A stretch of DNA of 64,000 bases from Agrypnia vestita (GCA_016648135.1 JADDOH010001530.1:62001-126000); one strand, 5' to 3'. Shown: positions 41,596 through 52,849, counted from the stretch's first letter. The notes: generated by a model not told the origin, from the letters alone. Numbers and translations: made by a program.

Positions 41596-42101
41596 TGTCA
41601 CGTGTCGTGGCTATTGTCACGTGTCATGGCTGCAGGAGGAATGGTGAATTAACTATTCAATGTACAAAGTCACTTAAAAAGAATTAAACTTAATGCTATC
41701 ACATTTCGTAATATATTACTCGTTCATGAATACTTTTTACATTCACTAGAACATACCATCCAATTCTCGCAAGCAGTAATCGCATTTAATTATTTCGCCA
41801 GTACTCGCCCGATTATTTCGCTCGATATCCGTCGCTTCGCAATTTCACGACTGGGTACACCTGGCGACGCACTTCGCAGTGAACGATCGGCGGTCTAGAT
41901 CCGCACTATTTATACCCAAGAACTGGATTGTCGAACTTCCAAGATTATTGCAGTGCTTAGGAGAAAGTTCTAGGCTGTTCCAGTTTTTTCTAGAGGCTTC
42001 CCGAATGCTGTAGATAATACAATAGTGTGGTAGACTGTGCTCGAAGCTTCTGCGTTATTACGATGGATTCTGTACGCAATTTCTTTTGAAATTTCGTTAC
42101 A
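41596..42101. mobile_element. LTR-like repeat A, copy 2
   Basis: TGTCACGTGTCGTGG.. to ..TTCGTTACA, 506 bp, flanked by the 4-bp direct repeat ATAT on both sides (41592-41595, 42102-42105). That is the best evidence that this family is a TG..CA-bordered insertion. The first about 20 bp is locally duplicated. Contains GAGAAAGTTCTAG and CTTCCCGAAT (GAAnnTTC / TTCnnGAA). Confidence 0.6.
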
Positions 42102-42299
42102 ATATTTAGACTAGATTGCATTGAAAATTTCTACACTACTGTACATGAATCGTGTAAACGTAATATTAAAAAAAATATATTTTGAACGCAGTGCAAAATA
42201 CTATAAAACTAAGCAAGACGGCCTACCTTCAGTTAGATACTTAACATGCGAAGCAGGGGTCGAAATTAGTTGAGAGGTCGTAGATTGCAATTGGTACAT

Positions 42300-42625
42300 T
42301 TCACAACATGCGGAATGTGAGATACTCGCCGCCATATTTCTCCCTCTGTCGGGACTATCGCGCCGCGTGCGCCCGGAACGTGCATCAGACGCGGCTTGTT
42401 TGCTAAATTCTCGGACCAAATTATTTTATGCAAAACCGGATGAAATTATGGAACGCCAACATTTGCGCGGCCGTCATAATTGTGCCGCACTATTAAATTT
42501 GCAAAGTCACGCTGTAATGGAACATTTGACAGAATCATTAGCGTATATACATTACACAAACGGCCGTGTCGGGAATTGTTATCGCAATACTCAAAAATAG
42601 ACGAGACGCATTTTACGACAGTCCG
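42300..42625. other. GC-rich unique island
   Basis: 'GACTATCGCGCCGCGTGCGC', 'CAACATTTGCGCGGCCGTCA'. Opposed open frames (42201-42419 minus, 42367-42600 plus) without domains. Candidate conserved non-coding DNA. Confidence 0.3.
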
Positions 42626-42729
42626 CGTTATTCGGTGATTACTACCCCAACGCTCAAAAATAGGCGGGACGTAATTAATTACGTTTTTTTTTCGAAATTT
42701 TCTTTTGTAACTTTGTGAAAGGCCATTTT

Positions 42730-42835
42730 AAAAAATATATTAAATAATGACAACTTTGTTTACTTTCACTACTTATTTATAGCGATTAAAATGCAAATGC
42801 ATCATCTTCAGTAATGTTACTAATACTAAACTTAA
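42730..42835 (-). other. PLE-like terminus, doubtful
   Basis: Minus strand 'ACTGAAGATGATGCATTTGC' then 'AATAAGTAGTGAAAGTAAAC', similar in style to the other PLE termini but without the GAAAC half of the ribozyme. Confidence 0.25.
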
Positions 42836-42956
42836 GACTAAAGGACGGCGAGATTGAGGAGTGTGGTGGAGATTAGAGTCCGGTGGGTATGTGGGCGTGG
42901 TCATTAGGTGCAGAAGAGGGGACGTAATAGATGGAGTTTGAATATTGAACGAGTTT

Positions 42957-43318
42957 AATTTTTTATTAATCAATTAGAATGACATGCAGAAAAATCAAAT
43001 AACCAAAAAATATTATGGCTGCTACCGGGACACGAACCCAGATCTCTCCCATCTTTCCGGGAAGGTGTGCTACCATTACACTACATCAGCCTTGTACCTA
43101 CCTTAAGTCTCATTTATTAATTGATCAACATATATTATCTATTTTAAGCAAACCATTTTTTTAATGCGGTAGTCACAGAATATTTTGTGTATCTACCGCT
43201 AGATGATGTTAAATAGCTGTCAAAACATTTATTCGTTGATTTGATTTTTCTGCGTGTTTTTCTAATTGATCAATAAAAATTGGCTTTAAATTTCACAGAA
43301 CTTTGTTGTGAAAAAATT
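42957..43318. mobile_element. Foldback element with tRNA-like body, copy 1
   Basis: Left arm 42957-43012 (TTTTTATTAATCAATTAGAA.. GCAGAAAAATCAAAT) and right arm about 43225-43281 are complements. A shared outer flank (CACAGAACTTTGTT) reaches 43318 and recurs near 49900. A tRNA-like sequence sits next to the left arm. No ORF. Other copies: 49895-50078 and 50123-50333. Confidence 0.6.
43018..43092 (-). other. tRNA-like sequence (not a functional tRNA)
   Basis: On the minus strand 75 nt: GGCTGAT..AGCAGCC acceptor-like ends (6 of 7 pair), box A-like TAGTGTAATGGTAGC, box B-like GGTTCGTGTCCCG. The anticodon arm does not fold properly. The flanking inverted arms show it is part of an element. Related to 50191-50268. 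Confidence 0.5.
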
Positions 43319-43319
43319 G

Positions 43320-43890
43320 CATCTTCACAATAAAAATGTATTTGAATAAACGTATTTGATTTTTGGACATTGATGGGTGATGTTAAAAAATCGATTACAA
43401 TATTTACAATAATAATAATAATTTATTCTTTATTTTATAAAGCTTCTTTACCTTTTCAATATAAATAATATCTTCTAAGTTTAGTATATTGATGATTCTG
43501 TAAAGGTCTGTGGTTCTGGTATAGCGATTTAGGTTAAATGCAATTTTAAGCGAATGAATTATCTTTGTACCGCAATGCAGCGCGTCTGGTATCAGAAGAT
43601 GCATCGCACTCCGCAGTGTCATCTGTTGATGAATGGTCCGTATTAATTTTAATTTGGAAGTCCAGGAATGCCGTCCGTCTTCCAGGATACCACCGCAAGA
43701 AGCAGAGCGCGATGAATATGGATGTAGCCAATTTTACAAAATGTCTTTTGTCATTGTCTCGTCGCTTTTCACGTGCATTTTTCCTTAACAATATCCCAGT
43801 GCTTAATAGCATGAATGTATAGTATAGTGTAGTATATTTGGATATTTACATCAGGTCGCTGTGGGAGAAGAAATTAATTATTAGATTTTT
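43320..43890. other. No recognisable gene
   Basis: Opposed frames at 43546-43812 (minus) and 43565-43822 (plus) overlap and lack domains. A short ATA-rich 3' end-like sequence is at 43410-43450. Confidence 0.3.
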
Positions 43891-43894
43891 TTTT

Positions 43895-44075
43895 CTTAAA
43901 AATATAAATAGAGATGCGAACACGGAATACGTGTCACATAAATATTCTTACTATTTTCAAACTAAGCTAAACGCTTGTGCTATAAAAATAGGACTAACTT
44001 GCTCGTCTGGCCATTTCAACCCCGCGACCTTTGGATCATAGGCGAGAGTCCTGACCACAAGACCAACAAGGTACT
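43895..44075 (-). mobile_element. tRNA-derived SINE family 2, most complete copy
   Basis: Minus strand: head 'CTTGTGGTCAGGACTCTCGC' (box A region) and 'AAAGGTCGCGGGGTTGAAAT' (box B region), body 'GCAAGTTAGTCCTATTTTTA', 'TTAGCTTAGTTTGAAAATAG', end 'GTGTTCGCATCTCTATTTAT' plus A-rich tail. Confidence 0.65.
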
Positions 44076-44173
44076 CGATATATGAAATTATATTTTTTCT
44101 GTAAGCATCAAATATTTCATATAATGTTAGTCGAAACATGAGAAGAACGACCGGCGGTTGATTTTTGAGCGTA

Positions 44174-44199
44174 CTAGTAATGAGCATGCTCATTACTAG
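44174..44199. repeat. Perfect 26-bp palindrome
   Basis: CTAGTAATGAGCATGCTCATTACTAG with no spacer (13-bp arms). 'AATGAGCATG' recurs at about 44274. Meaning unknown. Confidence 0.6.
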
Positions 44200-44439
44200 C
44201 CATGTGCGTACACACACGCTTCTAAATAGCAATGGCTCAAGAAGCTCAATACTGCGCATGCTCACATGCCTCTAATGAGCATGTGTATCAGTACCTTAAT
44301 TTTGGGATAACAATCTTAATTTTGCTATTTTCGTAATACGGCTGATTGCACGGGATTCGGACACTGCGCAATTCCTTCTACTTGCCATTCTGTGACAATA
44401 TTAATTTTTGTGTATTTGTACTCATTTTGGCCAATATCC

Positions 44440-44760
44440 GCAATAGGTATTGAGTGAGTTTTACCTCTAAAGGGACGATTTATCAGCAAGTCCAAACGAG
44501 TAGCTTATCGTGAAACCTCTGGACTTAACACAAACATTGACCACCTGATCTTTGGCTTCCCGTACGACCTCTTCTTCGGAAATGCAAAGCGCATTCGGCA
44601 GACGTCCTACACACGTCCAATTAAAACTTGCATAATGCGCCTTGCGGGGAAAATGACCGAGCGCTGCAAACTCGCCGAAACACCTGAATTAATTCAACAT
44701 GTATAATGTATACATTTGATAGCCCGACACGCCCATAAACGCTAAAGGATTGTTTACGAT
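44440..44760. other. GC-richer unique island
   Basis: 'CCTCTTCTTCGGAAATGCAA', 'CATAATGCGCCTTGCGGGG'. No frame, no repeat match in the window. Confidence 0.25.
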
Positions 44761-45585
44761 GGTGTATAAATCAGACGCACGTCTAATGATTTCGAAATCG
44801 AAACGGTGTTTTCATTATTTCATTTTTTTAATCACATGATTGAATAACGCTGTTATTGGCACGGATATCATAAAATGATCGTAAATAATTAAATATTTTC
44901 ACCATTCTTGTTTCAGATTACTGTCCTTCAATTTTTTCTTGCATCAAGTCGTGATAGATATTGGGTGAATGTATTTAATTTCTTCATTGCGTTTCTTCGT
45001 ATTGTTAATTATGAATGTGTAGAAATTAAATAAAATTCTTTTGATACTAAGCAGGGATTACAAATTTTGCATACAAATTATACAGAATCACAGTTGATAA
45101 ATTAGAAATTTTGGAAACAAGAAAAGTGTAAAAAGCTGGACATTCACTGCAAATGCATGTTTCGGCGTTTTTTTTTACGATAATGTGGGTTTCATCATTC
45201 ATATATATCAGAATATATATTCTAAATTGCAATTTTTTTGCAAAAGGCAATAACTTAGATAGAACCTTTGTTCTTAAATAAAAGTAATAAACTGAACATT
45301 ATTTACAATCATTAAGAAAATATAAGTATTATTCGCCAAAAAAATCGTTTTTAGTGTCCTAAGCGAAACAAAGTTTTAATGAATATTTATATGTACGCAT
45401 ATGTTTTTATATGCGTATAAAGTTTACTTCATTATCTAGAATCCGAACTAAGATAATTAAGAAATTTTTACGCCGAAATATGCATTTGCAATGAATGTCG
45501 AACTTTAAAGGCTCTGTGACCGTGAATTTTAATACAAAAAAATACATCCATGTGATTTTCTGAAACCTGAATGTTTTTGTGATTA
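44761..45585. other. No recognisable gene
   Basis: AT-rich. About 45180-45420 and 50400-50650 share blocks such as 'AACTG(A/G)ACATTATTTACAAT' and 'AAAAATCGTTTTTAGTGTCC', so both belong to another old dispersed repeat. Confidence 0.4.
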
Positions 45586-45589
45586 GTTC

Positions 45590-45640
45590 CGCCACCGTAG
45601 TTGGGCCTCGTGGCCTATTGTAGCATCGAACACTAGTTCA
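45590..45640 (+). mobile_element. SINE family 1, 3' fragment
   Basis: 'GTAGTTGGGCCTCGTGGCCT' and 'ATTGTAGCATCGAA' match the end of the body of 1103-1300. The tail and head are missing. Confidence 0.4.
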
Positions 45641-46160
45641 TTGCCGTCACCTCTGCTTGTCCCCACGGAGCGCGACCCGGCCGGTGAGATCGTAAGTGAG
45701 TCTGTACAATCGCGAGAATGGCTTGTACGGGTACATTGTCGAACATAATGGCCGATTGTAACGCCCGAACCCGCCCGTAAGCGGCTTACACCCGAAATAC
45801 GGTCAGAGGGGTACAATGACCACTCTGAATTCCAGATTTATTATTTGAACACGTGAATTTTAGCTGGGATCTGCCTTGAATATATTCATACCGACCCTTG
45901 AAAGCTTCGCGCCAGGGCGAGCGCTTACCGAGAAGTGGCGCCACCGGTAAATCGGTAAAGTATTAAGTTAATACCACCGGTTTATCGGTAATTTATCGGT
46001 CTTTATGCAGATTATGTATTGTTAGTAGCTAATAGGATGCAAGCGTAGAGAGTAAATTCTATTAGATTAATCTTGGCGAATTTCAAGTGATGGTGTTCTA
46101 GAGAGACGAGAATGTGACATAATGGTGTACTCTAATAAACTAGTAGAAAGCAATCGGTTA
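45641..46160. other. No recognisable gene
   Basis: GC-richer around 45650-45800, including a 77-codon minus-strand frame without domain. 'ACCGGTAAATCGGTAA' words near 45940-46000 recur near 47270 and 49420, perhaps part of repeat G surroundings. Confidence 0.3.
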
Positions 46161-46164
46161 TCGC

Positions 46165-46580
46165 TGATTTCAAAATAAGTATGATTTCAAAATTGTTATT
46201 AAATAAAATGATGATTAAAAAACATTGATTTTGTGCTTCATTAATTAATATATTTAGATTTTTTTTTAATTTTAGTTTAGTGAAAATTAAAACAAGTAAG
46301 TTCATCCATTAGTATATTGCATATCATTGGTATTAATCATTAATCAAAATATATAATTTTCTATGTAACAATGTCAACAATGTCCGTCACTAACGCTTAC
46401 CAGATGGCTCAAATAATAATTAGATATAAAAAGAAAAAAAAAAACAATTCCATTTAGCAATGGCCAACAATAACGTTATCAAGGCGCTACGCTATTCTAT
46501 CGCCAAATAGTGCTGTTCTCACACCTTTAACTGGCACCCGAAATGTGTATAATGAAAGTACGTCATTTTTTACGGGATTT
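46165..46580 (+). repeat. Dispersed repeat family G, copy 2
   Basis: As 40225-40620. Its right end abuts LTR-like repeat A copy 3, and the same terminal words (AATAAAAGTACATCATT) reappear on the other side at about 47177, consistent with the LTR-like unit lying inside family G. Confidence 0.5.
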
Positions 46581-46589
46581 TATCCAGTA

Positions 46590-47174
46590 ATGGCTAGGGA
46601 GGAATGAATGAAAACACTGGAAATATTTAGCGATTTATTAATTACTAATTAATTAATTATTCAATGTACAAGTCACTTAAAACGAATTAGCTATTCTTCA
46701 AGTTACACTATTTAATATATCACTCGTAAATGAACTCTTTATTATCGCTGGGTAACACGTATTTATCGCTTGTAGAATATTTGATCCTCGCACACAGAAG
46801 TCGCTCTGGTTTATTTTCCCACTTAGGTACTTCGCTCGATATATGTCGTTTCGCAATTTCACGACTGGGCACACCTTGCCATCGTCTCGCGCATACTTCG
46901 TACTGAACGAACTGTTAAACGCGACAACTCCCTGCCCCGCGGTGTAGTTCTGTATTTATATACAAGTTTTTTCGTACTTTATAGATTATTTTAGTGTTAA
47001 GAGTAGGTTCTCGTCGCTTCTCGGTTGTTCCTGGTGGTTCCAGACGTATACAGATGTTTCTCGTTGTAGATAACTGTAGACCGTTCTGGATCCTACGATA
47101 GTGTTGTTCCAAGTGACTAATTACCAGGGGTTCGGACAGTCCGCAAATTATTTTTAGCATCTCGTTGCAATATA
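46590..47174. mobile_element. LTR-like repeat A, copy 3
   Basis: 'TTCACGACTGGGCACACC', 'TCACTCGTAAATGAACTCTT', 'TAGCATCTCGTTGCAATA' in the same order as copies 1 and 2. The TG end is lost or diverged. Confidence 0.5.
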
Positions 47175-47215
47175 ATAAAAGTACATCATTATACGACGAG
47201 ATATAGCTAGTAATT

Positions 47216-48360
47216 ATATAATAACATTAAAATTTAAACAATTTGAAATATATTTACTTGAATTCGGTAATGTTATTTTTTTATTTAGCTATATTTATCG
47301 GTACGCCGGTCTGTCGAAAACCTGTAATGCATGCCCTGCTTCATGCACTAGGGCGCGCGTATGCGCATATATACGCGGCTCGCGTTTTTCGCAACCTTAA
47401 TACATTTGGGGTAGTAACATAATATTCCGCAATACTGCGGATAAGTGCGATAATGCCGTACTCCCGTGAGCATCCCTTGGAGCGCCTGAGGGTGGAAATC
47501 CCAACACACGCTTGATCTTTCACACACCCCCGAGTCGGGCTAATAATTCATACAGTTCTATAATTAACCCTTCTCTTGAGGGATACACATACAACCTGAA
47601 TTTCACCCTCTGTATTTCGCCATTATTTCAGTTTCCCATTGTCTGTACGATTGTACTGTTTGTACGAATTTATTCACAGTGTAAAAATGCTAATGGAAAT
47701 ATAATTTTATGTTTCTCTCTCTCTAAATAAATGTACCCACGTCCGAGTATCGTGTTTAAACACTTTCCTTTTTTGTTATATTTGAATTGTTTATTTTTAT
47801 ATACATATACTTATTCTGGCTCTAAACTGTCAAAAATGACACTTTGGGTAGGCTGGTACTGTTCGAGCGACCTGTTTGAGTCACGGTCAAAACCATTTGA
47901 AATGTTTGTCAGTAATTGTGATTAGTGCGCCCGAGGGCGACATCTATGGATGCACAAGGAAGGGATGTGGCATTTTTGCTATGCATTTTTTTTAGTTTAT
48001 CAAATGTGTTTTGTATGATAAGTTGCGATAAAAGAGGAACACTTCTCTTCAGATGGAAGATCATTGTAACCAAGGGAAAACATCTCCTTGGTTGATTGCA
48101 AATCAGACCAAGTCTCAGTCAGAGGGTAAACAGGTACTAGTATGTATTATTTTAAGGTAAATATACTGAATTCACAAAAACTTTCTTATCTAGCCACCGC
48201 CGGGATATGAAAGAATAAAATTTAATTTTCGAACATGAGAATTTCAAAAAAGTGTCAAAACATAGGGAAATTAAATTGGTTGGTAAAAATTGCCGCCATT
48301 TTTATAATATTTTTATTATATTTATTTATACAGTAGAATGTAATGCTAGCTGTAGTGTGG
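47216..48360. other. No recognisable gene
   Basis: Mixed sequence with only short frames (47512-47730, 47731-47925 plus) that lack domains. No repeat match apart from short AT-rich words. Confidence 0.35.
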
Positions 48361-48364
48361 TAGA

Positions 48365-48661
48365 TAGATAAAGAAAGGAGTGCTGAGATGGTTTGGTCAT
48401 GTGGATCGTATGAACGAGGAAAGGATGGTTAAGAAAATATATGAGGCGAGTGTTGAAGACAACAGGAATAGAGGGCGTCCGCGAAAGATCTGGCACGATC
48501 AGGTACTACAAGTATTTGAGGATGGCCCTGTTAAAAGCCGCAACAACCGTAGAACGTGTATGAGAAGATGTATGAATGTGGCCGAAGCAAAAGTGGTGTG
48601 CCAGGATAGAAGAGTGTGGCGTTCAATCCTCTCTGCCTACCCCTGCGTAGAAACGGCGTGA
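48365..48661 (+). pseudogene. Non-LTR RT C-terminus, open frame
   Basis: 93 codons open from 48380: 'MLRWFGHVDRMNEERMVKK', 'NRGRPRKIWHDQV' and 'CQDRRVWRSILSAYP', the standard end of RTE/Jockey-group proteins. The RT domain is absent by 5' truncation. Stop at 48659-48661 followed directly by the 3' UTR. Confidence 0.7.
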
Positions 48662-48680
48662 TGGTTAGTTATTTAGTTCA

Positions 48681-49382
48681 GTAGATACATAATAAAGTTT
48701 TTTATTATAAATGAAATCTGTGTTATTACATTTTAATGACGTTATACTCTCCATAATATGAGCTCGAGCTTATGGGAGGAGCATTTACAAGCCAAATTAA
48801 AGTACAAAAGCAGAAACCATTTTGAAGCAGTAATTTTTATTACACATAAACCATTTGAGACATGTGGGCAAATCAAAGATTTGACTTTCTTAAACTGTTC
48901 GTATTTGGGAATGTTTCTTTCTTGAAATTTGTTTTGCGACAACATTGTATTTTACCATAAATGGTAACTCCCAAGTATGTTTGTACATAAAAAGTATATT
49001 TTAATAATATTTATTTATTTATTTATACAGAAGATACATAATAAAGTTTTTTTTATAATAAATTAAATCTACGTTATTTCATTTTAATGACATTATACTA
49101 CCCATAATATGAGCCAATAGCTCGAGCTTATGGGAGAAGCATTTACAAGCCAAATTAAAGTACAAAAGCAGAAACCATTTTGAAGCAGTAATTTTTATCA
49201 CACAAAAACCACTTGAGACATGTGGGCAACGCTACAATACATCGTTATCCAAAATCAAAGATTTGACTTTCTTAAACTGTTCGTATTTTGGAATGTTTCT
49301 TTCTTGAAATTTGTTTTACAATGTATTTTGCCAGTTAACTCCTAAGTATGTATGCATACAAAAAGTAAATAAATAAATAAAA
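48681..49382 (+). repeat. Tandemly duplicated non-LTR 3' UTR
   Basis: Two units with a 349-bp period (AGATACATAATAAAG at 48683 and 49032). Each contains 'GAGCTCGAGCTTATGGGAG', 'AAAGTACAAAAGCAGAAACC' and 'TTGACTTTCTTAAACTG'. Ends in an AAATAAATAAATAAAA tail at 49364-49382. Confidence 0.7.
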
Positions 49383-49890
49383 ACATTTGACCCAAGTTAC
49401 CAGCATTTAGAAATTCATTTACCGGCAATTCGGTAATGGAATTTAGCCGTATTTACCGGCAAAGCGTGCATTATAGAGAGCACTCTGGCGTTGGCTTTCC
49501 GACTAGGTATCAGTACACTCGAAAGCCATTACTTTCGGACTAAACTCCACCGGAAGCGAGCAGTCAGAACTGGTGGCTTAATAACCCTCGCTGGCTGCGC
49601 CAACATTGTTGACCCCGTTGTAGGTCCGGGGATGGATCATGCAGCGAGGGGCGAAAACTCCGGGAATCTGATTGTGCTGCCTTTATTGGACTTCCTCCGG
49701 TGGCAGACTAACTGACCTAACTAACCGCTACACTTTATATTTCATCATCTAATAGAGCCTCCCCTCGGGGTCTGGCTAGCAGACAGACAAAGCCTTCCTT
49801 CAATGCATGGCAGGTAGACGGAAATCAGTATTCCACTCAATTAATAATTATCCATATTATGTTAAAGGAAACACATTCTTATTGTAAAGT
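49383..49890. other. No recognisable gene
   Basis: A 74-codon plus-strand frame (49491-49715) in a GC-richer patch has no recognised domain. Confidence 0.3.
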
Positions 49891-49894
49891 TGCG

Positions 49895-50078
49895 ATTTCA
49901 GAACAAAGTTCTGTGAATTATTAAACAATTTTTATTAATCAATTAGAAGAGACATACAGAAAAAATCAAATTAACGAAAAAATATTTAAATGTGAAGTCC
50001 GTGGTTCGAGTCCCGGTGGCATTTAAATATTTTTTCGTTAATTTGATTTTTTCTGTAGTCTTTTCTAATTGATTGCAT
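49895..50078. mobile_element. Foldback element with tRNA-like body, copy 2
   Basis: Arms 'AATTTTTATTAATCAATTAG..AATCAAATTAACGAAAAAAT' and complement. The centre keeps only the 3' half of the tRNA-like part (49991-50021, GTGGTTCGAGTCCCGGTGGC), so the arms lie almost back to back. Confidence 0.6.
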
Positions 50079-50122
50079 TTGTGACTATTGCATTATAAAA
50101 AGTGGATTGCTTTAAAAATGGA

Positions 50123-50333
50123 ATAAAAATGTTAATCAATTAAAAAGAGACTACATATAAGGTTGAAAATTTTTCGTTAACTTACTAGAGTGCCATGGCG
50201 AATATGCCATTGGATAACGCGCCATTCTCGGATATAATGTGAGGTCCGTGGTTCGAGTCCCGGTGGCATTTAAATATTTTTTCGGTAATTTAATTTTTTC
50301 TGTATGTCTTTTCTAATTGATTAATAAAAATTG
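50123..50333. mobile_element. Foldback element with tRNA-like body, copy 3
   Basis: Left arm 'GTTAATCAATTAAAAAGAGA' diverged, right arm 'TTTTCTGTATGTCTTTTCTA' well kept. The centre has the whole tRNA-like sequence. Confidence 0.6.
50191..50268 (+). other. tRNA-like sequence (not a functional tRNA)
   Basis: 78 nt starting TGCCATG and ending GGTGGCA, so the outer 5 bp of an acceptor stem pair and the next pair is a wobble. Box A-like GCCATTGGATAACGC, box B GGTTCGAGTCCC (perfect GGTTCGANTCC). The anticodon stem has only 4 bp and a 9-nt loop. No CCA and no T-run terminator directly after. Confidence 0.5.
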
Positions 50334-50890
50334 TTTAATAATTATCCCTCTATGGATAATATCTTGTAATTGTGTTCTCAGAACATACATATAAAAACAT
50401 AAATTGGCCTTTAAAGCGGTTAAAAAAAATCAGAGTGTATACTCTAGACTGCAATTTTGTTAGGGCAATGACATAGAACCTTTTTTATTACATAAAAGTA
50501 ATAAACTGGACATTATTTACAATAATTAATAAAATATAAGCATTAATCGACAGGCCGCTGCCAAAAAATCGTTTTTAGTGTCCTAGGCGGCGCTAATTTT
50601 TTATGAATATTTATATGTACGCATACCATATTTTTTTAAACTTATAAAGTATACTTCAGTATCTAAAATTTTGGAAAAAAAGGAATAAACTAAGGAATCA
50701 AGAAATATTCAATATTAATAAAGTTATAATGTTTTAAATTTCCAGTAAATTTTTACGTTTTTTGTTGATTTTAATAGGCTTTTTATTTATATAAAGAGAT
50801 GATTTAAAACAGTATATTCTATTTATTCCCATATTTTGAGGCTTTACTCTCTTAATAAAAGTTAGTTTTTTTAATAAAAACAACTTAATT
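50334..50890. other. Old dispersed repeat, otherwise nothing
   Basis: About 50400-50650 shares blocks with 45180-45420 as noted there. The rest is AT-rich without features. Confidence 0.3.
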
Positions 50891-50911
50891 GATATTTAAA
50901 AATAAAAATTC

Positions 50912-51240
50912 CAAAGTATGAAATGTGTCAATAAATGGCGTAATTATAAAACAGAATGCCGTCGGCAACTGCATACTTAATTGGCGCATTTCATACTTCG
51001 GAATGCGACATCAAAGTTTGCATTTTTTTTCAATATTTCTGACATATTTTTTTCAAAATGTTGGACTGTCATTACAGTAACTTATATCTAATATGAAAAA
51101 TTCATTCGATACTTCAACGTTTTGTAAAAAATAAGTGATACATTTAGAAAAAAAATATACAAACATTGATATTGCATAACTCCATCATTATTGATATTAT
51201 TAGTCATGATTGCTTGAACATTTTAGACTCATAACATAGA
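50912..51240. repeat. Small foldback joined to MITE family 1 fragment
   Basis: 50912-50996 is an inverted repeat ('CCAAAGTATGAAATG' / 'CATTTCATACTTCGG'). 51003-51240 repeats most of MITE family 1: 'GACATCAAAGTTTGCAT', 'TTACAGTAACTTATATCTA', then the opposite arm 'GCATAACTCCATCATTATTG'. Confidence 0.5.
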
Positions 51241-51870
51241 CAGGTATCTACTGGCCAGGCCTTTCTGCTGCTAGCTCTGGTATACCTTATGCATTAAAAA
51301 TAATATTGCTTAATTTTCCACTTTATAAATATAGAGGTTACCTGTTACCATTATGAGCTGCGAAATATATCGAGGAATAATATGTTATGGGAAGGACCTG
51401 CCTTGCAACATGCCCTGCCTATTGCCATTTTAACTTCGCTACACGATCCATAATATCTACTACTATTCTGCCCCACTAAACTAAACATCAGTAAATCCAT
51501 GCTTTTTGAAAAATGTTTTTTTTTTTGTGTTTTTGGATGCTTGAGGTCATATTTTACCTTTCTAATGAGCTTGTTTGCCGTGTTTCCTTCAAAATATTAA
51601 AATATAAGCATTATTCATTTGCAGTGTATCCATTGGGGTTATGTAACACGTACCTTATTTGCAGTTTTAAGATTTAAACTGTATAATAATACCTCAAATA
51701 ATAATAAAAAAATAACCTTTTTATCTGTATTAATTCAATATCTATTGACTGAACAAAAAAATAAATTAATATTCATTTAAATGATAGAAATTGCTACATT
51801 CACGTCTCCTTGTTTTTTTACTCAGTAATTTGTTTAGTGAAGATACTGCTTTTTAGCTTTGTAGGGCAGT

Positions 51871-52050
51871 CATCTTCTATGCCTAATTTCATCTCTTAGG
51901 CTTACGCCGAGCATGGATCTCTCCATGGATCGTTGCGTGCATTTGAGCTTTTCTACACTTTTCTTTGTATGGGCCATAGTCTCCACTCCATACGTCATCA
52001 CTGGCAGTATGCACGATTCAAAGGCTGATCTAGTTGATATGATATGATAA
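51871..52050 (-). pseudogene. Non-LTR RT C-terminal fragment (RTE-like)
   Basis: Minus-strand frame: 'FESCILPVMTYGVETMAHTK' then 'EKLKCTQRSMERSMLGVSLR' and 'DEIRHRR', the well-known block between RT and the end of RTE-type endonuclease-reverse transcriptases. Short but clear. Confidence 0.7.
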
Positions 52051-52064
52051 TATTAGTTCAGTGT

Positions 52065-52625
52065 TTTTACTCCCTTTATTATTAACTCGTGGCGTCTGCT
52101 TGCTTGCCGGCTTGCCGTCGAAAAAACTTTGGATCGATTTTTAACCCTTTTCCCGTGATCCAATCGAGCTGAAACTTTGCAAGTAGACTCATGGCGACGA
52201 TCAAGAAGATCTATTAAATTTTCGTTAAAAAGAAATAAAAAATTATAGTATAATTATGGATTTTTAGAAATTTTAATGGTTTTTTCAAATTGGAATCATT
52301 ACAAAAGTTTGATTACTAGAAACGGCGGCCCTATAACGTCGCGGAATATTTTCTAAATTTGAATTACTCCGTCGGTATACACAATAAGTACTTCACTACG
52401 AATTTCGAAAATCTAAATTGGCTGACAAATGTTTTTAGAATTTAATCTTCAAAGCACGAAGTGTCTTATCAAAGCTCAAAACATCTGACATTTTAGAAAT
52501 ATATTAAATTACTGTAAGTTTAGTGTTATGTTATATGTTTTAATTCTTCTTTAATTGTTGTTATATTTTACAAAGAAAGGGAGTATTATAAAAACTTGGT
52601 TTTTGTGGGTTACTTTTTTTTACAG
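52065..52625 (+). repeat. Dispersed repeat family C, copy 2
   Basis: Whole length match to 38035-38585 with the same start and end words. Middle part carries 'TTATCAAAGCTCAAAACATC' also present in 59893-60130. Confidence 0.65.
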
Positions 52626-52849
52626 ATTAATTCGAAATGAAAATCATACCCGCTTGCAACAATTGCATTTTTAATTTTCCATTGCGCCATCTCTTCCGAT
52701 TGATTCGCTGCATTCCGAGCGATCTGTCTGTGCAACAACGTAACATGCAAAAAACTCCGCAAAATATTTTTCCAATATAAAAAGGTTTAGCTCGCTCAGC
52801 CCGAGGGGAAATAAACGTGAAACAATACAAAAATATTACTTCCACAGAA

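Noticed and set aside
44640..44700. Hammerhead-like GCCGAAACACC
   Set aside because: No CUGANGA box at the right distance and no helix I partner.
50191..50268. Functional tRNA gene
   Set aside because: The anticodon arm is defective and the sequence lies inside an inverted-repeat element in several copies.
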